A DNA stretch of 64,000 nucleotides from Artemia franciscana (GCF_032884065.1 NC_088872.1:35064917-35128916); one strand, 5' to 3'; counted from the stretch's first letter, positions 11,140 to 30,129 are shown. Made by a program: numbers and translations. Notes: generated by a model not told the origin, from the sequence alone.

Positions 11140-11380
11140 GCTTATTTGAATTGGATCGGGGGTCAATGGTGCGACCCTGTAAGCTCAGCCAGAGCCAACT
11201 CAGCTTTAATTGGATATCTGGATAAATCTAGGGGAACAACAGGCGAAGTGTCGGATGATTCGCCCCCCAACCACACGTTGCACTCCCGGCTGAAAGCATC
11301 AAATCAGGAGACTGGTATCTGGTCAACGCAGAACATTGGTCAGCATGCGAAAAAAGCAGCTAAAATAGTTTAGTAATCCA
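11140..11380 (+). mobile_element. SINE body, 5'-truncated
   Basis: Contains TTGGATATCTGGATAAATCT and CCCGGCTGAA, which correspond in order to TGGGTACCTGGAGAAATCT and CCTGGCTGAA in the minus-strand SINE at 49360-49700. No tRNA-like head is visible. The open frame over it (11122-11373) is incidental. Confidence 0.5.
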
Positions 11381-12599
11381 TTGATATATGTAAATCATAC
11401 CATTTCTGCACTTTTAGAAGATATTCTTTCCGTTTATAGAGTTCAATCATTCAAAAAAGGATACTATGAAAATTAAGACAAGATACAATAATTAGATTAA
11501 AGTTGACGATATATTTTTACTGAAATGGCCCCTTAATAAAGTTGTTTTCTATAATTCTATATTATTTATTGTGCCCTAATAGTTTTATTAATTACTAATA
11601 AAAAATACAAATTCAGGATCACAAAAAAAGCTAATTCCTTGATCGAATGTTATCAATAGTTTGGCTCTTATATTTTCGTTATTCACAAGGATCGTTATTT
11701 ACTTACCATTCATTACTAGGAAGAACTTGAACTTTTTTTTTTTTTTTGTTGCTCCAACCAAGTTATATAGAAAAAATATTCATATCATAGACATAAATCG
11801 TGGCACCTTGAGTCTAACTGTTGGCCCTAACCTCGTCCAAAATTAGTACACTTTTCAAGGTATTATTAGTGCGGTAAAAAATTTTTAGAATCTTTCTGAC
11901 CGCTGGATCTCGTTACTAAACTCTCTGGTGTGGCTTTAAAGTTAAATTGCTGGTGTCTGTGGCCATCCTATCAAATATTACAGCTTAATGCCCAAATCAA
12001 TTCTCGTGATAAATTTTCCCTCAATATTATAAATGGAGTAGTGTGATAGTGTTTGTGGTAGCTCTAGTAGTGGTGGTAGTTCCAGGTCGTAGTGGTAGCA
12101 TACAAATATTGCCTTTTTGATCACCTCCCTTATTTCCTGAAAGTTCCGAATTAATACACTGAATAATTCCTGAATTAAACCCTTTTGAGAATCCACACAC
12201 ATATAACGTGCTTTGATTCATTTCAACACTCTACATCAACATTCTCTTAAGAGCTCATCTGAATACTCTTCGTCTTTTTGAAAAGTTAAGTTCAAAATGA
12301 AATAGTTTTCTCAATAACAAAAACTATATGTAAACAATAAACGAATGGTCCTGAGGACTATAGAGAGGTTGAAATCCCCAAAGACATAATTATTGAATCT
12401 TGAAACAATGCTGAACATAGTAGCTTTTTCAAAGTTCTCTTCGGATGTGTTTTAGGAAAAGCCGTTCTCCAATTTATGTCATTGATACCTTTTCTACAAA
12501 CAAAAATTACCTCATTTTGACAGTTTCTGCCATTTTTGCCGTTAGCATATTTCTAACTAGCTGCTGTTCGTACTGTTGATAATAAGAAACAACATACCA
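11381..12599. other. No gene recognised
   Basis: AT-rich sequence. The stretch 12470-12580 resembles one unit of the tandem repeat at 14716-15257 (it contains TTTGACAGTTTCTGCC). Short frames at 11661-11846 and 11978-12221 lack any recognisable composition or domain. Confidence 0.6.
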
Positions 12600-12830
12600 T
12601 TGTTTATGACATTAGAATTCCGGGTAGAGAAGTTTTAGTTATTAGTAATAATAGCCAGATTGGTGTTAATTTCCTATATGATTTTTTTTTTTCCATTTGC
12701 AGTTGAAAGTTTGAATAGTGCGGAATTGTGTATACCTTATAATTTCTAAGCTTGACGGGCCCAAAACTTTTTCCCTCTTGTGTTCGTCCCAAAGCAAATC
12801 CAAGCCTATACATATTTGAAAAAAAAGATA
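12600..12830 (+). repeat. Remnant of the fossil-linked flank downstream of copy C
   Basis: Aligns with 660-800 and 41640-41730, the start of the capsid-fossil segment of the duplicated unit, then diverges. It shows that copy C once had the same downstream partner. Confidence 0.5.
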
Positions 12831-13344
12831 CTAGATACTAGTTTTGTTTTATATCATCTTCCGAACTAAATAGGCCTACTATTCTAATCAAATTCATATT
12901 CATTTAAATTCAAAACTGGTGTAAGCTTAAAAATGGGGCTATTGAGAAGGGATTATGTTAATAAATAAATCTTATTTCATAATAAGCAGAAAAAATGTTG
13001 TTAATACGTATTGAATACATTCTCCATACCTTTTACCTCCTAATGCACAAATGTATAGCCTAAATTGTATGCTATATTCCCGAATATTTTTCCGTCTATT
13101 TAATTTGTCTTTGTTGAGTCAATTTACAGCTAACCAGGTTAAAAAAAAGAATGGTCTATGGCAAAATCCAGGGAAATATATAATTTTAGTTATATATATG
13201 CATATTATGGCATGTTGGGGGGGGGGAATAGAGAGGAAGAGGATCCTAAATGTCGTAACTATAATTTTTCTGGATAGTATGAAGTAAGAATTGTTTTCGT
13301 AACATGTTTCCTTCTCAATATTTCCAATTCTATGCTTGTCACAC
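12831..13344. other. No gene recognised
   Basis: AT-rich, with a G run near 13217. The frame 13051-13287 has no recognisable features. Confidence 0.6.
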
Positions 13345-14395
13345 AGTTTATGGTACCGAAAAGTAGTAATGAGCGACCCGGCTCAATAGTAACCGAAACT
13401 CTTAAAAAAAGGAATTTTGACATAGTTACATCAAAGAATAGCATTTTATTGCTGATTTTAAACATATAAATTCATCAAGTTTAGTTTTACCGATCAAAAG
13501 CCACGAGCCTGAGAAAATCTGTCTTATTTTAGAAAATAGGAGGAAACATCCCCTAAAAGTCATAGAATCTTAACAAAATTACACCATCAGATTCAGCGTA
13601 TCGGAGAACGCTGATGTAGAAGTTTAAAGTTCGAAAAATAAAAAAGTTCAGGATAGTCGAAAAACCTAATAAATATGATATAGGGACGACTTACTCCCCC
13701 ACAGTCCCCGTAGGAGAGGCTACAAGTTACAAACTTTGACCAGTGTTTACACATAGTAATGGTCACTGGGAAGTGTGCTGACGTTTTCAGGGGGATTTTT
13801 TTGGTTTGGGGGTGGGGTTGAGGAGAGGGGGCTATGTTGGAGGATCTTTCCTTGGAGAAATCTGTCATGGGGAAAGAAAAATTCAATGAAAAGGGCGCAA
13901 TTGTCAATTGGGAAGAGAATATTCATGAAGGGGGCGCAGCATTTTCTAGTATTATTTAAAAAAATAAATGAAAAAATAAATATGAAACAGTTTTTTCAGC
14001 TGAATCTAAGAAACAGCATTAAAAATTAAAACAAACAGAAATTATTACGCATATTAGGGGCTCAACTCCTAATACCTCGCTATTTACCCTAAAGTATTTT
14101 AGTAATTTTAACTATTTATTTTACGGCCTTTGGGATTCAGGGGTCATTCTTAAGGAATTGGCAAAATTAAAGAGTAATATTTTGACGAGGGGGAAAACCT
14201 CCTTATATACGTAATAAAAACATGCGAATATAGACGTTCGGTACATAAATTAATTCCTAAGCTACGTGTATTTTTTACTAATAAAAACGTTCGCAAAAAA
14301 TTAAAAGTTCCAGCTGCCTTTTTAAGTAACCAGAAAATTGGAGGGTGACTAGGCCTCCTCCACCACTCTTTTCTTAAAATCAAAATCTTGCAACA
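13345..14395 (-). mobile_element. Helentron-like element, partial
   Basis: Runs in the same order as 18331-19500: a worn terminal hairpin, GAGCGACCCGGCTCAATAG, the CCCTAAAAGTCATAGAATC block, GACTTACTCCCCCACAGTCC, then AATACCTCGC. It lacks the middle section about the AATGAGCCC block and the outer 5' palindrome. Confidence 0.75.
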
Positions 14396-14715
14396 CAGTA
14401 CGTCTATGCGGTACGGGTACTCAGATCTTCAAAGCCAAAGGGTTGCGTGACTATCCCCCGTTAACAGAATGTATTCGAGCGAAAAATGAAATTTATTCAA
14501 TTCAGATCAAATCAGATACACTAATCCGCTCATATAGTAATATAAATTTAGTCACACTAAAGAAGACCGGTTTTACTCACAGTTTATAAATATCTAATTA
14601 AAACCAAATCCTTTTACTTTGAACTCTGAATCAATATAATCCAGTTATTTGAGATGTTCTCACTTTGAAAGCTAGTTCAGTTCTGAACAAGTCCAAAAAA
14701 TAACTAATGCCAAAA

Positions 14716-15257
14716 AATAATAAAATTAGAATCTTTCTCGTGATGTTATATTATATCCGAGCTCTAGGATAGGGGGAGGGGTGTTTTTTTCACTGAATAT
14801 ACAATTTTTTTTAAATAAAGGACCTTTCAAAAGCTAACGGCACAAAAAATTGAGAAGTGATAGCCCGCTCTCCGATTTACGTGATTGACACCTGGATATA
14901 GCCTTTTCCATGCATGAAAATTAACTTATTTTGACAGTTTCTGTCATTTTTGAAGTTGGCATATTTCTAACTAGCAGCTGTTCATATTGCTAAAAAGTAA
15001 TAAAATTAAAATCTTTCTCATGATGTTCGATTATATCCAAGCCCTAGGGGGGAGGGGGATTTTGTTTTTTACTGAATGTACATTTAAAAAAAAAGTATCT
15101 TTCAAACTCGTTTTCTTTCAAAAGCTAACGGGACAAATAATCGAGAAGCGATAGCCCGTTCTTCAATTTATGTGATTGACGCCTGGATATAGCCTTTCCC
15201 ATGCATAAAAATTAACTGATTTTGACAGTTTCCGTCATTTTTGAAGTTGGCATATCA
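14716..15257 (+). repeat. Tandem repeat of about 260-280 bp, two full units
   Basis: Units begin at about 14716 and 14998, and each ends with TTTGAAGTTGGCATAT. A third unit resumes at 15703 after a Helentron-like insertion. Related single segments are at 12470-12580 and 35515-35600. Confidence 0.7.
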
Positions 15258-15702
15258 AACAGCTCGTGGTAACGAACTGTAGTAAGGAGCGACCCGGCTC
15301 AATAGTAAACGAAACTCTAAAAAACGCAATTTCGATGCTAAAAGATATATAAAAAGAATCGGATTTTCATGCAGATTTTAAATATATAAGTTTCATCGAA
15401 TTTAGTCTTTGTCATCAAAAGTTACGAGCCAGAGAAAATTTGCCTTATTTTGGAAAATAGGGGGTAAATGATTATGATTTTCCTATGAAAGGGGCTTTTC
15501 CTACTCAACCCCCCGCTCTTTACGCTAAAGTTTTTTACTGTTTTAAAATGTAGAGTTAAGAGAAAGAGTCAAACTTTAGCGTAAAGAGCGGTGGGTTGAG
15601 AAGGAAAAGCCCCTTTCATATACGGAGTAATTTCTGTTCGTTTTAAGTTTTAATGTCGCTCCTCACTTTCATTTAAAAAAACTTGTTTTTTTTATTTAAT
15701 TT
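15258..15702 (-). mobile_element. Helentron-like element, internally deleted, with both ends
   Basis: Starts with the terminal hairpin CAGCTCGTGGTAACGAACTG and GTAGTAAGGAGCGACCCGG, and keeps the inner hairpin at 15486-15690. The uninterrupted neighbour repeat reads GGCATATTTCTAACTAG. Here it is split after GGCATAT and resumes at TTCTAAC, so the element sits between two T bases. Confidence 0.75.
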
Positions 15703-16160
15703 CTAACTAGCAGCTGTTCATAATGCCGAATAACAATAGAAATAACTTTTTCGCATGATGTTAGATTATATTCAAGTTCTAGGATATGTGGGGGGGGGGG
15801 TAAACGGCTAAACTAGAAGGGATTGATAAAATCTAAAGACAAATGTCAAGAAAAATACTTCCCGGGAATAGTGTAGTAATAATTGTATTAGACCTATCGG
15901 GCTATATAATGTTATAAATATTTTATAAAGCATTCGTCAACAAGACAAATAGCGATATCCTATGTAACTTCTGGTTTTAAGATCTTGGATTCTAAGAGAG
16001 TTAATTTTTAACCTAGAATTTCAGGAAGAAGGTGGGCCCCGAAGCTCCCTCCTACTGTTTCAATAACGTTTTGCATGTCTTATAATGTCTTATTTTAAAA
16101 TATATTCTTATAAGTTATACCACTTATCCTTTTCAAAATAATATTTACCTGATTTTTGTA
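15703..16160 (+). repeat. Dispersed repeat shared with 35535-35970
   Basis: Both copies run from GAACAATAGAAATAACTTTT-type sequence through GGTGGGYCCCGAAGCTCC to CTTATAATGTCTTATTT, and both lie on the low-coordinate side of minus-strand LINE-B pieces. They may be an extended LINE-B 3' region or a separate repeat. Confidence 0.65.
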
Positions 16161-16369
16161 TAATTATATAAACATATGTTTTTCTTTGTGAAATAAATGA
16201 ACAATTATAAATAATAGAACGGAGTGATAAGATGTTTCTATATATGAGTCTAAACCAGTTGATCCTACAAGAGTCAAACAACTTTTAATTAGTGACGGAT
16301 CAAAAAACGCTAGGGTATTGTTTGTAAGCATTCCGTGAGAACTGCCAAATGTTAATGATCTTCAATAGA

Positions 16370-17270
16370 AAAAAAAACTCTATCCCTCAATCAAAACCAT
16401 CTCATCTTCCATCCCTACTTCTTCTATCAAAACGAACTAATCCCTAATACTTCCATCCCTCAACCAAGACAAACTCTTAGCTTTATCCGTCATCCCTCCG
16501 TCAAAATAGACTCATCTCTCCATTCTTCTGTCAAAACAAACTCATCTGTCATCACTTCTTGATAAGAAATTCATCTCTCATCCCTCCATCATAACTAACT
16601 CATCCCTTCTTCCATAATCCATTCATCAACTTATACTAATGCGTCGTCCTTTCATATTTAATCCCTCCGTCAAAATGAACTGGTATTTCATGAGTAATCC
16701 TTCCACCAAAATAATCTAATCCATTCATTCCTCATCCTTCCGTTAAAATAAATTCACGGGTCAGCCTTCAATTCCTCATCCCTCCATTTAAAAAAAAACC
16801 CAATTCATCCCTGCACCATCCCTCCATAAAAAAAAGTTGTTCCTCTACTTGATGGAAGGATGAGGAATGGAGGGATTCATTTTTGATGGGGGACGAGGGA
16901 TGTAGGGATTGCACACTGAACGATAAGTTTTTCTTGATGGAGGGATAAAAGATGGAGAAATGAGTTTGGTTTGATAGACGGATGGGTTTGTTTGGAAGGA
17001 GGGAAAAGGGCTGAGTTTGATAGAGGTAATAATTAAGGAGAAATGAGTGTTTTGATAAAGTCTCTGGTTTGTTTTGATAGAGAGATGAGTGAAAAAGGGT
17101 TGAGTTTATTTTGATCGGAGGATGAAGGATGGAGGCATGGGTTTGTTTGGATGGCAGGATTATTTTAATTTGATGGAGGGACAAGTTCATTTTGACAGAG
17201 GAGATAGATTGTTTTGACGAAGGGAAGAATTTATTTTAACAGAGGGAACCAGAACAAATCTTGCTTTCTC
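16370..17270. repeat. Foldback repeat built of TCCCTCC/TCAAAACAAACTCA units
   Basis: The left half (16370-16840) is a degenerate minisatellite of about 30-40 bases with CCCTCC and TCAAAACAAACTCA. The right half (16855-17270) is its complement (GATGGAGGGATGA). The whole could fold into a long imperfect hairpin. A second copy in opposite orientation is at 44540-45460. Confidence 0.75.
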
Positions 17271-17279
17271 TTAGAGTGA

Positions 17280-17640
17280 CGCTAAATTCTGTAAATTTGA
17301 CTTGAAAGTAAATATCCAAGTGATAGGGTAATAATAAATATCTGATTGAATCAGGGTAGATAAAATAAGACGTAAGATAGATCCAGGGAATGTATGTTTC
17401 TTTTTACCTAAGATACCAAGATTCCTGGTAATCTTAACCTTTCAAGCATTAATGAAGAATTTGTAAGACAGATTCCCATCAAGAAGGATTCCAAGGAATA
17501 GATTTTAGCCACTTCCAAATCTAAGGAGAGTACCACATAACGTATGTATCAAAGGAATACTCAGAAATACTGAAGACACTTTCGAAGAAAACAAAAACTA
17601 AGACTTGGAAACGTTAAGAGCCAAATTTCATTTTCATTCA
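17280..17640 (-). mobile_element. LINE-B 3' fragment
   Basis: The reverse complement matches the end of the plus-strand LINE-B at 44200-44530 and the start of the copy at 35990-36090. It contains no complete domain. Confidence 0.6.
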
Positions 17641-17928
17641 GCAGTCAATGAGTGAACTTGTTTGACTGCATTTAACCTAACGCATCGAATGCTAAGTAAT
17701 GTTTTTGACTCTGTGAATACTCGTGATAGCTTGACATAACTTTAATTGATAATTGAATAAGAAGGAGTTTCCTGTATTTTTTGGCCAGCATTTTCTGTTT
17801 TAAGAAAGTTATTTATTTGGGTGTAAGACGTACCCTTTTAGCGCATATACATTGCACGCTGGGAACTAGCGTGGGGAAATATAGTTCATATAAAGGTAGG
17901 CGAATAGTCTTATTTTAATACCATTAAT

Positions 17929-18330
17929 ATGGGAAAGAAAGGCAGCGGTAAACGTAACCGAATTGAAGCGGAGTTATCGGACCCTGTGATGAATTCGACA
18001 AATAATTCTGATAGTAGCGTTCTCACTGATTGTCAGAGAACAAATGCTGAAAATACTATTAAAATACTGGAACGGGGGCAGTCCATAAATATAAAAATTG
18101 AGGCACTCCAACATAATGTCTTGGAGATAAAATCTGATAAATGTGCAGTGACCAATCGTGTTACATCGATAGAAAATAAAAATAATGTGCTTGAAAATGA
18201 ACTTGCAACAGTTAAATCTGAACTTCTGGTTTTGAAGAATATTGTGGAGGGCCAATCGGAGATAATTAATAAATGTAAGGACGAAATGAATTCTTTATTG
18301 AAGAAAATCGCAATAAAATGTGCAACTTAT
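17929..18330 (+). CDS. Coiled-coil protein, probable LINE ORF1 5' part (truncated)
   Basis: An open frame from ATG 17929 gives 134 residues before a Helentron-like element cuts in at 18331; the last eight residues to the stop at 18357 come from that element. The N-terminus is basic (MGKKGSGKRNRIEAE), then comes a polar Ser/Asn stretch, then from about residue 45 a heptad-like run (IKIEALQHNVLEIKS, NKNNVLENELATVKSELLVL) that predicts a coiled coil. Basic plus coiled-coil starts are usual in LINE ORF1 proteins, and a roughly 290-base leader-like stretch precedes it. No RNA-binding or zinc-knuckle part remains. It could instead be a fragment of a host coiled-coil gene. Confidence 0.4.
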
Positions 18331-25255
<6,925 letters not shown>

Positions 25256-25514
25256 CCAGGTTGGATCCAGTGCTGGTAGAGAGAATGTTTTAGTTTTCTC
25301 CCCGACAGACCTTTACCCTGGTTCAGGTTTTTAACCTGATATTGTTAATTATTGGTGAGATGGCACTTATGCAAATTTCATGTTCTTTCATGTTTTTTTT
25401 TGTTTTTTTTTATGTATTTATTGACCTATTGACCTTGGCATGTTTTTTGGAGTTTGATTGTTGGATTTTGATTTGGATGTTGGTTTGTTTTGGATTTATT
25501 TTCAATAACTTTTA

Positions 25515-26125
25515 ATGCAACAAAACACAAATATTAGCCTCGGAACTCGGAACGATTTTTTGAAAGTTAGTAAGTGTAAGAGTTTTTTTTTTTGCCAAGA
25601 TCATTTTATCCCACGGACTTTTGTTAAGAGTACATTGTATAATAAAAATTTTGCATGCAAGTTACGTGGTAATGTTAATTGTAGAACAACCAATGTAATT
25701 TACCTATTAGAATGTAATGAATGCTGCCTACAATATGTGGGGGAAACAACTAATAATATATATATAAGATTTTCTGGAAGACAACAGTTAATAATGAAAA
25801 AACTAATAACTATCTAGTTCAACATTGTAATAATGGTAAATGTTCCATATCAGATATAACTGTCACAATTTTAGAAAATTTTGAGTTAGAAAATTTAAAT
25901 AAAGAAGAGAAGAATAATAGACTACGTAAACAGGAGGATTTCTGGATCCATACTCTTGGTACAGCTTATCCTTTTGGGCTAAATGATTGTGTAGCAAAAT
26001 ATGGTGACATGTCTCAGGTTGTTGTTAAATGTATTGATGATTTTATGGACCATCCTTCTTTTACTTGTCCTACTAAACGTAAAAAACGATCGAGAGGACA
26101 TAGGAAAAATAATAGAAAAATGAAT
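25515..26125 (+). pseudogene. GIY-YIG endonuclease domain of the Naiad element
   Basis: The first frame, 25515-25817, reads RNDFLKVSKCKSFFFCQDHF, then CKLRGNVNCRTTNVIYLLEC and NECCLQYVGETTN. The VIYLL and QYVG words stand for the GIY and YIG elements, and the paired cysteines before them plus the later QHCNNGKC agree with the zinc-binding motif of Penelope endonucleases. After a break the domain ends with QEDFWIHTLGTAYPFGLNDC, also typical, and a basic tail. It would nick DNA to prime reverse transcription. The frame is interrupted. Placement before the RT is the diagnostic point. Confidence 0.8.
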
Positions 26126-26136
26126 TAGATTTACAT

Positions 26137-26838
26137 ATGCTTTCTATAGATCTACGCCAGCTACTTGAATCTAGGGGTGTGATTTCTGTAATAAAATGTC
26201 TAAATAATTTATCCAAGAGTAATTTAATCAAACTTTTTGGGATTGTTAAGAATAATACAGCTCTTGAATATAATTTTAAAGTGATATCTGATACAATTTG
26301 CATTCTAACTAAAACGAAATTTATTTCAAAAAATAAAAAGTTTGATAAGATTGGTAATAAGGATAACAGATTATATTTACCTATTAATTTTACTTGTAAG
26401 CAGATTGAAGATATTAATTTACCTGAAATTTTAAATCAGCGGCATGTGAAACAGGCCCTTCCTAGTGATTTGAATTATATTGATAGTCCAGTTTTAACTT
26501 ATAAATTTTCAAAAACTATTGGGCAAATTATTTTTAATTATAATTTAATGCTTAAAAGATTAGATAGTGATATAAATTGGAAACCGGTTTGTAATTGTAA
26601 GCAACTTGGCCCATTTGTAAATCCTACTTACAAACATGTTATAACAGGGGACTTGTCAATAATGAAGCAAGATGAACTTCAAATTATAATGAATAAAGGG
26701 GCTTATTTCCGTCTTTCTCATCATCTGAAACCATCGAGTGTTCTTGATGGCTTGGAAGATGATTTTGATTTATTTATTGATAAGTGGTGTAAGAAAGAGA
26801 ATAAAAGTAAAGAGAATTTCAAAGTTGGAAGAATTTAA
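26137..26838 (+). pseudogene. CxC linker domain of the Naiad element
   Basis: An open frame of 233 residues between endonuclease and reverse transcriptase. The CxC motif is at 26590-26598 within WKPVCNCKQLGPFVNPTYKH, followed by VITGDLSIM; this short cysteine motif is the published signature joining the two domains in N-terminal-endonuclease Penelope-like elements. The rest is Lys/Asn/Ile-rich and matches nothing else I know. It is in a different frame from its neighbours here. Confidence 0.7.
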
Positions 26839-28195
26839 TTATTAGTAGAATAAGAAATAAAATAAATTCTAATTTAAAAAATAGTAACACTAAATCATTA
26901 TTTTATAATGCGAAGATTAAACAAGCAATTGCTAATCTACAGAATGAATTTGTAATTGTGCCAGTGGATAAAGCTAATAATAATTTTGCCATAATTTGTC
27001 AGAAGCTGTATTATGATATCTTAAAAAGGGAGTTATGCACAACTAATGTTTACGAAAAGGTAAATATAGAGGATGATAATTCAATTGAAAATACTGAAGA
27101 AATACTTTTTAAAAATTTTAATATTAAAATAAATGACAATGATAAAAACTTCCCTTTCCTATATTGGACTGTAAAATTTCATAAGAATCCCCCTAAACCA
27201 CGGTTTATTGCTGGAGCAACTAAATGTCCAACCCGCATTGCTGCTACTGACCTCCCTTTAATTTTAAAGGAAATTGTAAATAAACTTAAAACCTATTGTG
27301 CTGGTATTAAAAAGTTTTCGAATTTTAATCCATATTGGAGTGTTAATAATTCACTGCAGGTGATAGAGTCTTTAACAATGGTTTCAGCTAAAAGAGTTGA
27401 GTCTTTCGATTTTGTGACAATGTATACTAATTTATCACTTAATGTAGTGTTAGATAATTTAAAAAATGTTATCAAGAAATCTTTCCTCTTATCTAGTAAA
27501 AGGTTCTTAAAAATAGACACTTATAATAAAAAAGCTATATGGACAAATTGCTTTAATACCACAGTTAACTTGAGATGTTACAGCTTGGATATGATTTTTG
27601 AGTTATTAGAATTTGTTTTATACAATACTTATATAAGATTTGGTGGTGATTTGTACAAGCAAATCGTGGGAGTTCCAATGGGGGGGGAATGCCAGCCCAT
27701 TTATAGCTGACTTGTTTTTAAGTCAACTAGAATATAAATATATGATGGATAAGAATAATCCAAATAATTTAAAACATGTTTTGTCAAATAATAAAAGATA
27801 TTTACATGATATTTTGGTCTTAAATTGTAAGGATTTCATTGATATTTCTAAAAATATATATTCTTCAGAGCTTACTATTGAACCTAGTCATGGCGCTGGT
27901 CATGAAGATCATTTTTTAGATTTAAATGTAAATATTTGTAATAATAATAAATTAGGTTTTAAAATGTATAATAAAACGGATGATTTTGATTTTGAAGTGA
28001 TTAGTTTTCCATTCCCTGAAAGTAATATACCCTCAAATATCACATATTCTGTGTTTTTTTCACAGTTACTTCGTTATGCAAGGATTTGTAGTAATTATAT
28101 TGATTTTAAAAATAGATGTAAAATCTTAAGCCAAAAATTGATATCAAGAAGTATTTCTGCAAATAAATTAACTTGGCAATTTAAAAAAAATTAGT
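26839..28195 (+). pseudogene. Penelope-type reverse transcriptase of the Naiad element
   Basis: The main frame 26958-27710 reads VPVDKANNNFAIIC, FPFLYWTVKFHKNPPKPRF, GATKCPTRIAATDLPLILK, ESFDFVTMYTNLS and VGVPMGG; the second frame 27640-28194 continues with ASPFIADLFLSQ and KRYLHDILVLNCKDF. These are the palm motifs of telomerase-related Penelope RTs. The upstream copy is its duplicate. The frame is interrupted and the product is presumed inactive. Confidence 0.8.
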
Positions 28196-28990
28196 TTTCA
28201 TTATAACGAACTTTTTAATAAATATCAAAAGAATTATCTGGAAATACTTAAAGAAATTTTTAACTAATTTCGGAGGTTCGACAAATGATGATGCAGCGCC
28301 ATTTATTTTGAATTGTGTTTCTAATAGAGTGGATTTTTTTTTTTTAAATAGCACATGGTAAAGATGAATTCTATAATTGTTTAGTTCATCAATTTTTTTT
28401 TTTTTTTTTTTGCAATGTGTTAATATTTGTGATTTGGTAAATTTTATCATATTTAGTTTACCTATTGTTGCTAAAAAGAGGGATAAATTAACAGGATAAG
28501 CTTGTTTTGGTGTTACTTGGTTGTTTTACATTTGCTGTTTTTTTTTCATAGGCATGTATTTTGGGGGTGATACCTGACACGGGAATGCCATGGATATTCT
28601 GTGGTAGCCACAACACTTGGCTGGGTAGAGAATTTAAAGTGGCGAAACCCTATAGGCCAGTGTATTCTCCTGATGAGCCCTTGTGTTGGGTTGTTGCCTC
28701 TGAACTGTCTGAATTTGTCTTTATTATTTTTTCTATTGTTTGGTAAATGACGACTTATACTTATAGACGAAATGACTGCCTGTCCATGGACTATTCTATA
28801 TGGTTGATTGTGTTTGGCTGTGCTGTTTGACCTATGTGATTGTATGGATGAGTAGGGTTAAGGCCTCATTCAGGTGCTGGTCTATATTAATCACTAATTT
28901 AGGAAAACAGTCTTCCTTTTCTCCTTCTGTCTCTCTTTTTTTTCTTTTTTTTATGTGTTTGTGCTGTTGCATTGGTGATTTCTCTTTTCA

Positions 28991-28992
<2 letters not shown>

Positions 28993-29049
<57 letters not shown>
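28993..29049. repeat. (TA)n at right border of the Naiad element
   Basis: Directly joins the Naiad 3' end to the remnant of GY copy D. Confidence 0.95.
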
Positions 29050-29050
<1 letters not shown>

Positions 29051-29171
29051 TCATCGCTATAGTTATTAGCCTTATCATTATTATGGTCATTACTACCCTA
29101 CATATAGTTATGCATATGCATCATATGGATACACTCCGTACGGCTATGGTTACAGACGGTATTGGGGCTAG
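29050..29171 (+). pseudogene. GY-rich peptide gene, copy D (3' remnant)
   Basis: Only the C-terminal tail survives. It reads HRYSYY, a stop where copy C has Pro-preceding Tyr, then HYYPTYSYAYASYGYTP and YGYGYRRYWG-stop. The 5' part is absent and the (TA)n/Naiad block sits in its place. The sequence after the stop follows the copy E 3' region closely. Confidence 0.85.
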
Positions 29172-30129
29172 AGAGAAGGATGTTTTTAAGCTACAAAAGT
29201 TTCGTACCTAATTTATTTTTAAATTAAATTTTTTTTCATCTACTTAGTATCGTTATAGCTGCTTATTGTATTCTTAATTATTAGCATTAGAGCTGTATTT
29301 CTTTTTGCACATCAAATTTATAGAAAGAAAGTAGTGTTTTCAAATTAGTATAAAAAGCAACAACAAAAACGAAATAAAACAGTTATTATATAGGTCATAT
29401 CTAGCTTTCCAACACTACAAGTAAAATTAAACAAAAACATCTTCTGCCCATCGCCATCCTCCCTGGAAGGTCTTGTAAAGAAATTCTAGCTACATATATC
29501 TACCTAGTTTCGGATAAAGAAGCTGCTAAATTTATCATTGTAATTTCAATGCATTTGGTCCCAGCACAAGCCATAAACAATATTAAACTCCAATCCAAGG
29601 CTTTCAGAAACCATGTTTTAGTTTTGCCTTAGTAAAATATCCTTCAACTTCAAGGAACTCAATAAACATAATTTCCAAAAATTTCCAAAATAAATTTTCC
29701 AAAATAAATTACAGAGCTCTAATAAAACCTAGAAATTAAGATGAATAATCATATTAAACATGAATGTAACTGAAACTTCTTTGAGTAAATAGATGATTGA
29801 CAATATGAAACTAAATTGAATTGAAAATAAAATGAATAATGTATTCAAAGTTAAAGTTAATAAAGAATAGCGTAAATAAGAGGAGGACAGATATCCCTTC
29901 TGCTGAAACCGAATTAAAAAGTTATTTCTATTTATTGCTTATTGTCCCCTTTTAAGTGCTTTTTCTAGAAAAGTAGTCCATATTACTTCCTTCTTTTCCA
30001 TGTTTTTCTGAATATGGGACAAAATTGGAGTACGAACACACTGATGGGTGTCATCAAAAAATTTTAATTAGAGAATTCTAGCTATCAGGGATAATAACTA
30101 GTAGGGTAATTTCCTATAAGAATTGAATT
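29172..30129 (+). repeat. Downstream flank of GY unit, copy D
   Basis: Aligned with 40656-41640 (copy E) and with 1-660 (copy A), but more diverged from both than they are from each other. It contains no gene. Confidence 0.7.

Larger units (their letters stand above)
25256..28992 (+). mobile_element. Naiad-type Penelope-like element, main copy
   Basis: Order of parts: 5' untranslated region (25256-25514), GIY-YIG endonuclease, linker with a CxC motif, reverse transcriptase, 3' untranslated region (28196-28992). Canonical Penelope elements have the endonuclease last. The permuted order, a CxC linker and a preference for microsatellites define the published Naiad/Chlamys group; Naiads are the invertebrate branch. 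(TA)n lies at both outer borders. The coding region has about four breaks, so it looks dead, though the near identity of the two copies suggests it is not old. Confidence 0.8.

Noticed and set aside
13593-13907. Frames in the Helentron-like elements (also 53324-54114, 54976-55373, 18444-18718)
   Set aside because: The same DNA recurs with frame-breaking differences between copies, so there is no conserved coding frame.
16768-17190. 140-codon Ser/His/Leu-rich frame (and 44457-44936 in the other copy)
   Set aside because: It is translation of the TCCCTCC/TCAAAACAA minisatellite in the foldback repeat.
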